The notes under the pieces: generated by a model
Databases searched by the model: none
Seen by the model: the letters and a program-made list of their open reading frames with translations, nothing else
What the model was told of the DNA's origin: nothing
Made by a program: the position numbers and the translations under genes
Source of the DNA: Rhyacophila brunnea
Lineage: Eukaryota > Arthropoda > Insecta > Trichoptera > Rhyacophilidae
Direction: 5' to 3'
Length of the DNA: 64,000 nt
Assembly: GCA_022495005.1 (NCBI GenBank)
Contig: JAGYXB010000046.1
Location: forward strand, 496,001 to 560,000
Part shown: positions 55,730 to 64,000 of the stretch, piece after piece
Layout of the letters: each line of letters starts with the position of its first letter
Position numbering within the stretch: the stretch's first letter is position 1

Positions 55730-56598
55730 CGATGAGTTAATCAAAATCAACTGAAGTACGTGGTAATGAAATACTAAATGCCAATAGTAATGGAGACATC
55801 AAGGAGAAGGCCTTCATCCAGCGGTGGATCGAGATAGGCTGAGATGATAGTGAAATAAATAAATAACGATATTATTTGTACTGAGTAGGTGGATACATAA
55901 TAAAGGAGATTGCATGTAAACCCGAGGGGGAAAGATACTTTCCAATTTGAAAGGGTGCTCGAGCCAAGGATGTTTGCGTAAAATTATGTGTGGGCGAATT
56001 TTATGCGAAATTCTCATGTTCTAGGCTTGCATATCGATCTATTCTGAAACCATAGGCAAACAAAATGAGCTCCTCTCTCAAAAGAGCACGGAATTTCACT
56101 AACTAAAGCCGGGATGTAAGGTTTGATCTAAAATGAAATATTGTGATGCCTATTTTACCTTTGATCCTTGTACGTAATATTTTGGTATCCCTGTGATATA
56201 CTATAAAGCTGTCGATATGCGTTACAGGCCATAGTGATAAAAATCATATGGCTACAGTACCGAATATGAACTACACTATTATAATGCCCTCCGCGTAGTG
56301 TTTACATATAAATTCGGTTGTTATAATTGTATTTGGAAAGTTCGACTGACTTTTGACATCTTCGAGCTTTTAAAAAAACGCGAATCCACTACACCCGATT
56401 CAAAAAAGGGTGGCGGTGGCATATAGCCCGAATATACATGCTGTCCCGCTTAAAATTTTCTGTCGTCCAGTGGAAAATAGTATTTACCGCAGTAGGTACG
56501 ACGTGGTATCTAATAAATCAACATTTGTGGTTTTGAAACCGTAGCGCGGAACAGCTGATTTTAGGTTCCCCATCGCAACCCGCCATATATGTACAGCA
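55730..56598. other. Unassigned
   Basis: Mixed composition with no recognisable gene or repeat ends. Confidence 0.35.
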
Positions 56599-56599
56599 G

Positions 56600-56740
56600 T
56601 AGATATGCAGGGCCGCCTTCCATGATGCTTAAAACGTGTCTGAAAGAAAAGATTTTACGTGCACGCTTTGCTTTGCGATGCGGAGCCGCACGGGACTGAT
56701 GTAACAACCATGCACCGCGGTACTTAAAAAAATAATGAAT
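56600..56740 (+). repeat. Dispersed repeat shared with 9533-9665
   Basis: GCAGGGCCGCCTTCCATGAT through GCCGCACGGGACTGATG and CAACCATGCACCG. See the partner copy. The CAGGGCCGCC edge could be a hAT terminus. Confidence 0.5.
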
Positions 56741-56744
56741 GAAA

Positions 56745-58230
56745 GAAAATAAATGGGTTCGATTGGCTCAGCTAGTCTTGGTGACATTAAGTGCCCTCTG
56801 TATCGCATACGGAATATCAAGATTTGATTCCGATGATAATTCTACGGAGGAATCGAAATCAAGCGCGAACAGCTGACAACCGAAAGTAAAATTACCAAAA
56901 ATAAGTTTAAAATTATTATAATGGAGTTCTATCACGTAAACAGCAATTCAATTAATCGATATTTGTCAGCACGGTGTAACATTTTATAAACGTCGGTGAC
57001 ATGTTTATATTTTTAATTTGTGGTGTTACTGAGTTGTGTTCTGTCAACGACACAAATTAAGATAAAACAAGTCATTTAAGAACAGTGTCTTGAATTCATA
57101 GTTACTGATTAATGGATACTGTTTACGACAAATATAGCTAGAGCAAAAGACAAGGATAGCACGCCCGATTTAGGTATCAGACTTCTTACAGCGTATAGAT
57201 AAACTATAAAAATATAGAATGGTAAAAATGTACATCCCTTATTTATATGTGTAAAAAGTGCTTTTTGGCACTTAGTATAAAGCGTGTCGCTTTGGATAAA
57301 TTATAAATAATATTGTAATTTTAACTGTCATTAAATTGACAAAAATAATAAAAATTTACGGTGGCAAATTATTTATTTATAAATACACATACAACAATTT
57401 TGGTCCAGAAGTCTGTACCTTATTGTTTTGAAAGTATGCCTAATCAAGGTTTTAAGTGTCGATCCATGGCGAAAAACGTAATATAACAATTAGCCTCCTA
57501 GTTAGGTGCTTACGGCACTATGCATTTCATTCGATTTACAGTGAAGTCACAATATATTTATGTGATTTTCTCAAAGCCTGGGTGTTTGATAGTTTCACGT
57601 TTTATTACACTACTGTCATTGGGCCACATGGCATGTTGTCGTATTAAAAAGAATAGATCGACGATTAAGAAACGACACTTCGTAAGTGACAATTTGTTCA
57701 AAACACGGTTTTTGCATTATTGAATATATTGGTAGTTTCGGCATCTACAAACGAAAGCTGAAAATTCTTAAAAATATAATTAGCTCCTAAATACGATATC
57801 TCGTATCTACTATGTGATACATTCAACTAATGATAACTCGTAAATGCATCATTTTATTTGCCGCCAAACACTCGTCAGATGCATGAAAGTAATCATCATA
57901 GTACACACATACATACATTCATTATAGATGACAAAAACATTGATTCGTAATATCAAACCTAGGTACGAGTATATTATATTGTGCAGGCGAGTCTTTTCCC
58001 TCTCTTGTAAAGTTGTCATTTTGTCACTGTGTCAAAGGTGTCGTTTCTTAAACCTCGATATAATATATATTACATAATATGACAATACGGAAGAAACTAA
58101 TCCTGATCTTTATTGAATTATGTAGATTCAATACGATACATTTTAATAATAATACTATCGACTGAAGGTACTTGAATTTGAATTTAAATTCTAATGGATT
58201 CAAGCTCTGTACTATTCCATTTAAGTCGTT
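56745..58230. other. Unassigned AT-rich DNA
   Basis: No gene recognised. Two overlapping plus frames at 57456-57723 look like chance. Confidence 0.4.
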
Positions 58231-58236
58231 TTTTGC

Positions 58237-58266
58237 GACCCGGGTTTCGCCTTTCGGCATCTTCAG
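58237..58266 (-). ncRNA. Hammerhead-ribozyme-like core, minimal form
   Basis: The minus strand reads CTGAAGA, then U-GCC-GAAA-GGC (a 3-bp stem capped by a GNRA loop), then GAAA, then the self-complementary CCCGGG, then TC. This matches the hammerhead layout CUGANGA - stem II - GAAA - stem III - UH, with N7 as A, an extra U before stem II and a stem III with no loop. Short stem III hammerheads acting as dimers are known from Penelope-like and related retroelements. Stem I would have only about two pairs (GC/GC), a weakness. The sequence sits in a GC-rich island in AT-rich DNA. No retroelement frame is visible beside it. Confidence 0.3.
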
Positions 58267-58299
58267 GCGCCGTGTACACTCACCAAAGGTAAACACACA

Positions 58300-59107
58300 A
58301 TGAAAGTCAGTGACAATAAATCAATTGACAAATAAATTCCCAAATGAACGTCCCGCGCCATAATCCCAGACAAACTAACGTTATATTACAATTAGATAGA
58401 AACAGGGAAATGAAGCCATCTTGCGGTGTAATCTGTCACGTATAATATATCGTACCAAATTTATTAAATTGCCCATGTTGCACAATGCATACTAATTAAT
58501 TGGATGCATATCGGAAAGATTTTGCGGACGTGGCGTCATCTTTTGGTTGTTCATATTTGCATGAATTCTCTCCGATAACCAGAGGAAATGATAAATTTGA
58601 CCAAAGCGATTTTGTATTACATCATAATATACGTTATCCAGGGTTGGCGAACTTTTTTACGTACGCGTTCCAAAATTTCCCAAATATTATTACTTTTATT
58701 ATTATTACTGTTTTTGAGTGAGCAAACTATGGTGCGCGGGCCGCGTGCGGCCCGTCAAGTATTTCTATGGGGCCCGCAAGCTTTAATCTTATTAAAACTT
58801 TTTTTTTAATAAAATGTAAATATACATACACGCGAATTGAACCGTCGAGAAGAAATCTGCAAATTGTACAGCACTCTTAATCGGGGCAAATTCAAACTAA
58901 AAGATTCTGATCGAAAAATGTACATTATTTTTTGAACAACTTGTGTGATCAATATGCGAACAAACATTTTCAAGTATAAATATCAATAAAAACTCTTTAC
59001 GATCAAACATTACCGATGAACATTTACAAGCAGTTTTAAGAATCTTCACTACAAAATTAAGACCTGAAATTTAAAAAAATGTTGGCTATCATAGAATAAT
59101 TCATTTT
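58300..59107. other. Unassigned, with hAT-like terminal words
   Basis: 58639-58652 reads CAGGGTTGGCGAAC, a typical hAT 5' terminus, followed at 58738-58760 by the inverted pair CGGGCCGCGTGCGGCCCG. The other end is not evident. Confidence 0.35.
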
Positions 59108-59108
59108 T

Positions 59109-59550
59109 TACCACGTTTTTCTTAGCTCGTATTCTTGTTTGTCCGGTGGTTGTTTATCCAGTAGAAATCTTGCAATCGATTTTTAACTAACTTCCCGACT
59201 AGCTAGACATTTAAAACTTTTAGAATATATCATAACACGATGCCAATGCATTCTTTTAATACTTTTAGCCATCTTTAAGTGGAATTGAATTCATTTTCAG
59301 GTAATTCTGTTTTGTATGAAAAGTTATTTCGATAACCATTATTGGTTGCTAAGCGAATGGTCCTAGCAACTAAATTATTAATATACACGTGCGTTACTAT
59401 GGAAATCAATATGAATGTCATAATGACATTTCAGTATTATTTAAGTATTTTTTTTGATCGTTTAAGCTAGTCAAGTTAAGTTTATATATTATGATTCAAC
59501 AGAAAATTTAAAAACGTTGTATATAAAAAGTTCTTTTTATATTGTGATTA
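59109..59550 (+). mobile_element. M1 family MITE-like repeat, copy 7
   Basis: A complete plus copy, TTACCACGTTTTTCTTAGC to AAAAAGTTCTTTTTATATTG, with GATCGTTTAAGCTAGTCAAG kept before the right end. Confidence 0.85.
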
Positions 59551-59554
59551 TTTA

Positions 59555-61250
59555 TGTTGAGTTTCCATGATAATAAATATAGTGTGTCCAAAAATAGTGT
59601 TGTACTTGCGTTTTTTTTTTACTATTTTATATTCTTAATATGGCCCTTCATCCAAAAAGTTTGCCCAGACCTGTTTTAGACTAATAATATGATATCCCAG
59701 ATATATTTTTTAGATAGGAATCTTTGTCGGACCCTAGTTTCTTGACTGACGCGAGATAGATGATTTAACGAAAGAAATTATTGATCCTTTTTGATGTCCT
59801 TAGTTACGAGCTATGACCGAAAAGGCTATTGTTAAAAAACTAAACTTGTGGAATTTAAAAATACATATTATTAATATTATACTATTGTAAATCGGAGTTC
59901 TTAATATATGTACTTACACGAAAATATTTTAACAGCTGTAAAATTGGCTAAAGCACTCTATTCGATGTTTGTTTGATTCTGTTCATAAGCTATGCCTTCA
60001 CCGAAAAGGAAAGCTTGAATTCGAAAGCTACGTGTCAATGCATAATAATGCCACCATTGCTAAAGCTATCGCCCGACTAGAATGATTTATGAAATCGCGC
60101 ACCAGTGAAATTTAATAATTATATGTTAATCTCATTCTAATATTTCGGGATGGTATTGACTATTGACTAATAAGCATTCGCTGAAATTGTCGGTAATTTC
60201 GATACGGTTTCCATTATTGTTAAAGGCGAACAATTAAAATGGCACGAAGGTGTAAATTTGATTTCAGTCAGCGAAATGTGTTTCAAATTTATTCTTGAAT
60301 GTAGTCCAATTCGCAGCGGAATTTTGTTTCATGAGTGCAACTGACCTTATTATGTAAAACAGACAGTGTCGTATTGAGTTTATGATTAAACAAAAATATC
60401 TAAAATATGCATGAAAAAAAATCAATAAGTAACCAACGGTTCCCAACATTTTATATGCGTCGCACCCCAAGCAATCATCTTTAATGAATGCTCGCAATCC
60501 ATGCAAAAAAACAATAACGAGATGTCATCCACTGTATCCACTGTAATATTAATAGACTCAGGTAACGGTAACGGCTTATTTTGTTTTGTTACGCCAAAGA
60601 AGTATATCTTCTAAAGCGCGTACATAAGTACTCACACTGATTTTTTCTGAATATTTCTAATGTATTATTTAAAAAAATTCTGTAGGTGCAGATTTTCACT
60701 CAAAAAATAAAATCAGATTCAGAATACATGTAGGTAGAGAGCTTTTTTAAAAGCTTTTCTTCGTAAAAAAAAGAAACGTACCATGGCATTCATAATTAAA
60801 GTTTTCTCAAATTTTTCATTTACTTAATGGAAACTAATATTAATTTTCCTATTTCTATTCCAACTTTCAAACTTATAATATAATTTTCATAACGTCGAAC
60901 TTGGTTAATACGAGGAAGATGGACCAACTGAATTTAATCGTTATAATCGTTACTCGTTATATCAGAGAATAGATATTTTTAAATGAGAGGTCACATAACA
61001 AAAAAAGTCGCAATTCAAACAAAAATAAACAATTAGAATTTCTCTCCGAAACATGCATAGCATTCATAAACTACAAAAGAAGTTGTTTATTCTAATGAAC
61101 GCTGGTAGGTACCTACCGACTTCACAAACCTTGGATTTTTTACATGGAATTTCAACCATTTGCGTGGCTACTTTTTCAATATTTTCAGCGAAACAACCCA
61201 CAAGGTAGATACTTGGACACTTAATTAGTGTCATAAACGTAATCCGACCC
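59555..61250. other. Unassigned AT-rich DNA
   Basis: 60438-60475 (GGTTCCCAACATTTTATATG, GCACCCC) resembles the outer part of a Charlie-type hAT 5' end. 60575-60635 shares TTACGCCAAAGAAGTATA with 33560-33598 (inverted there). No gene recognised. Confidence 0.35.
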
Positions 61251-61299
61251 CGGCAGCATCCTGTCCAGACGAATTTTATTGCTTAGGGTCAAAATGTTT

Positions 61300-61465
61300 G
61301 ACGATATTTTAGCTCGGTATATCCGATAAGGAGCTCGCCATAAAAGTGAATAAATGTATGGAGAAAATCATGTGACTATCACTAAAATGTGAACGAATGT
61401 TTCTTCGTTACATCCGAGATCTCGCTATATCCGTGATCGTAATAACCCAGCTCGACTGTATATCT
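61300..61465 (-). mobile_element. pogo/Tigger-like MITE remnant
   Basis: On the minus strand the right edge reads TACAGTCGAGCTGGG, then GGATATAGCGAGATCTCGG. The left edge has CGGTATATCCGATAAGGAGC. Such CGAGNTCGNTATA-type ends occur in pogo-like elements. Decayed. Confidence 0.35.
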
Positions 61466-61564
61466 ACTTATAATATGGAAATTTAGAATCTATCTTCGAC
61501 GGAAAAAAATGTGATGTTAGTTTTTATTGATATTGTATTGTATCATATCATATGCAAGTAATAA

Positions 61565-61741
61565 TAATAATATTATTCATTGACCTGTTTTAGTCATCTT
61601 TACACGATTTAAGAATTAATTCCTCCGACGCCATCACAACAAATTGACGTACAGACAGGTCGACTATCGCTCTCCGACTGGCAACGCATGCAAAATTACG
61701 TCCCACCTATTGCTGAAAATTATTTGTAGGTAAGTATGCTC
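61565..61741 (+). mobile_element. M2 TTAA MITE, 3' half (copy 5)
   Basis: GTCATCTTTACACGATTTAAG, CGACTATCGCTCTCCGAC and GAAAATTATTTG match the right half of M2, ending TATGCTC before TTAA at 61742-61745. Confidence 0.7.
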
Positions 61742-61749
61742 TTAATGCA

Positions 61750-63080
61750 AAGGTGATTTTGAGCGCAGCTAATAAATTCAATATTGGCAGCTTATTATAA
61801 ACTAAAGGGGCTTTCGCTGTGAATAATATATTTAAGGTAGGTTAGGTAACAAAACGTTCATTGGTGCGCTCCATCCATTGCAGGACAGGGAGGGTGAGAT
61901 AATCGAAAGCCGAGTCTCTTCAACTCATGCATTCTTCAGCAGTTCATCACAAAGGCGTATCAATTCAAATTTATTCAGAGGGTACCCAATGCAAATGACA
62001 TGTTCTTTTCTCAATAAAAGTAAGTACTAGAAAAGCCTTTCTCTTCTGAGAATAATTTTTGAATGAATAACGCCAGGTACTTCATACTTCATTCTGAAAT
62101 ATTCATATAAAATACAGCAAAATGGGCAGTAGTTTAGTAACGAATTAATGTTTTTTTACGTGAATTACTTACTTATTATTAATTAATTATTAAAAAAGTA
62201 ATGAATTAAATTCATTTACTTTAAATATTTTTATAAGTTTATACCAAATTTGTTGGATGCAAAATTCATGACATGTCAAAACCTTTATCTCTCTACAAGA
62301 AATAATGAGCTTTTGTTTTATTTTGTGTTTTAGACGATTTCTATTCAATTTTATTTCTTGTCAATGTTTCTCATAATTATAACGACATGTGCTACCAACG
62401 TCGTTATCTACCCTATTAAAAATAAATAATTAATGATTGTGGAAACATAATAATCATTATATACGAACGTACCTACTACTGTGGAACCAGTGGGCGATTA
62501 GAAAAATTTACTATTAACAGAGATACAAAAGTGAGCGGTAGGTATAAAAAGGTTGACTGCCCCTGGTATATAGTAAATATATTGCAAGTTATTATAAAAT
62601 AGCCAATAATTAATCCATTGTAAATCATACAATGTACACATTTCGTTGAGTTAGAAAAAATCGAGAATATTTGAATATTTTTTGGAATATTATCAAACGC
62701 TCCGTTCGTAAAAATTTCTATTTCGAAAACGCTGGCACAGATACCCACAATAATAAAATACAAATATTTCATTTAATTAATTTTCTGTATATTTGTTATA
62801 CTTAACGATACGTGTAGGTATACATACAGGAATACATCATATTATATAGGTACCGACTTGTATAATATTATGTATTCGTTTATATTATAACTATGTAGGT
62901 ACTTTGGGCATTTTTGAGTGAGTAAGTGAATCTTATCGATTTATATACATAATAATTATAATATAATATAACCAGGTACCTACCATTAAATATCGATGGT
63001 CTCACATTGACCATTCTCGTACCTGACATTCAAAATTTTTGACAAGTGGGAGTTAAAATGTTATTAAATGAAATTAAATA
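61750..63080. other. Unassigned AT-rich DNA
   Basis: No gene recognised. A 98-codon minus frame (62476-62772) is rich in Ile, Phe and Tyr and matches nothing I know. Confidence 0.4.
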
Positions 63081-63082
63081 AA

Positions 63083-63511
63083 AATAATTACAAGATAAAA
63101 AGAACTTTTTATATACGTTTTTAAATTTTCTGTTGAATCATATAAACTTGACTTGACTACCTTAAACGATCAAAAAAATTTGTACTTGATAGAAATACTG
63201 AATAATGAAATGTCATTTCATATTGATTTCCATAGTAACGCGCGTATATATTATTTAATAATTTAGTTGCTAGGACCCCCTAGCAACCAATAATTGTATC
63301 GAAGAAATAACTTTTCATACAAAACAGAATTAACTGAAAATGAATTCAATTCTACTTAAAGATAGCTAAAAGTATTTAAAAAATGCATTGGCATCGTGTT
63401 CTGATATATTCTAAAAGTTCCAAATGTCTAGCTAGTCGGGAAGTTAGTTAAAATCGATTGCAAGATTTTTACAGGGCAAATAAGAATACGGCCTAAGAAA
63501 AACGTTGTAAT
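63083..63511 (-). mobile_element. M1 family MITE-like repeat, copy 8
   Basis: A minus copy with clear edges: ATTACAAGATAAAAAGAAC at one end and AAAAACGTTGTAAT at the other, giving a short terminal inverted word ATTACAA. Internally it lacks the TTTGTCCGGTGG portion. Confidence 0.85.
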
Positions 63512-63514
63512 AAA

Positions 63515-64000
63515 ATACGCTTAGTGCAAAAAATAATTTAGTTTATTTTTTAAGGTAAGGTTACCTGATTTTTTATAACATTTTATTCCCCCTATCGAAC
63601 ATATTGAATGTCGGATACGAGTTGTCAATGTTAGAACATCGACATGGATCGAACATCGAACCATCATTCTTTCTCCAACGTTGTATTAATAATATTGTAG
63701 CGAAATGTTGAATCATACAAAATAGTCTTGTGTCATTGAGCTATTATAAGATTTTTATTAGAGAAACAGTTGCGAAAGATAAACATAAATACATACCTCC
63801 ATAAATTGTATGCCTAACATCGTCCTTCATAAAAACAATCGCATTAAAAATAATATTATGTGACAATTAAATATAATTTCGGATATTGCTCTTCAATATT
63901 TACGTCACACAAAATACAGCTATTAATAATTATTCTTACACTTATTAATAATATGCCGAATGTGTGAAATTGCGTATTACATAAAATCGGCAAAATTTTG
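63515..64000. other. Unassigned AT-rich DNA
   Basis: No gene or repeat boundary recognised up to the end of the window. Confidence 0.4.

Noticed and set aside
62476..62772. 98-codon minus frame, hydrophobic
   Set aside because: AT-rich composition explains the Ile/Phe/Tyr bias. No start context, splice sites or family resemblance.

Overview
This is AT-rich, repeat-dense animal nuclear DNA, most likely from an insect. Supporting signs are Tc1/mariner, hAT and TTAA-duplicating transposons, tRNA-derived SINEs, several clades of non-LTR retrotransposon, a short (TTAGG)n tract of the insect telomere type, and one exon-like block with consensus animal splice sites. I cannot name the order. There is no operon structure and no intact gene. 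Nearly all recognisable sequence is mobile-element debris, and the window reads as a giant intron or an intergenic stretch.

Layout. 0-8 kb is mostly unassigned AT-rich DNA with a CpG-richer patch at 0.7-1.4 kb, two copies of an abundant ~450-540 bp repeat (family M1) and small inverted-repeat elements. 8.15-9.53 kb is a 1.4 kb palindromic element flanked by TTAA (family M3). 10.5-20.7 kb holds a LINE 3' fragment, four copies of a 367-bp TTAA MITE (M2), an AATACCGG-rich hAT-like MITE (M4) and two decayed hAT transposase fragments. 21-29.4 kb carries M1 copies, inverted SINE2 copies, a 128-bp GC-rich host-exon candidate on the minus strand (25246-25373), SINE1 copies and a foldback nested in a SINE. 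29.9-33.4 kb has two hAT-like elements with 8-bp target duplications, one of them with a SINE inside.

33645-34935 is a complete-length mariner with intact ends and a frameshifted DD34D transposase. 36-40 kb has M4 copies, a 364-bp palindrome and a TIR element. 42.1-46.2 kb is the richest locus: a 5'-truncated non-LTR retrotransposon whose reverse transcriptase is split by a 575-bp TIR element and whose RNase H domain is split by a second M3 palindrome. Removing each insert with one target-site copy restores the reading frame. 47.0-47.8 kb repeats the theme: another LINE tail split by a 358-bp element. 48-64 kb has further M1, M4, M5 and SINE copies, an R1-like LINE tail, a possible hammerhead-type ribozyme motif (58237-58266) and long unassigned stretches.

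How the parts relate. The coding frames of the dead LINEs act as witnesses: they fix the exact boundaries and target duplications of three non-autonomous DNA elements. The order of events can be read directly: LINE insertion, then DNA-element insertion, then decay. No transposase for the TTAA families is present in the window, so they must have been mobilised from elsewhere.
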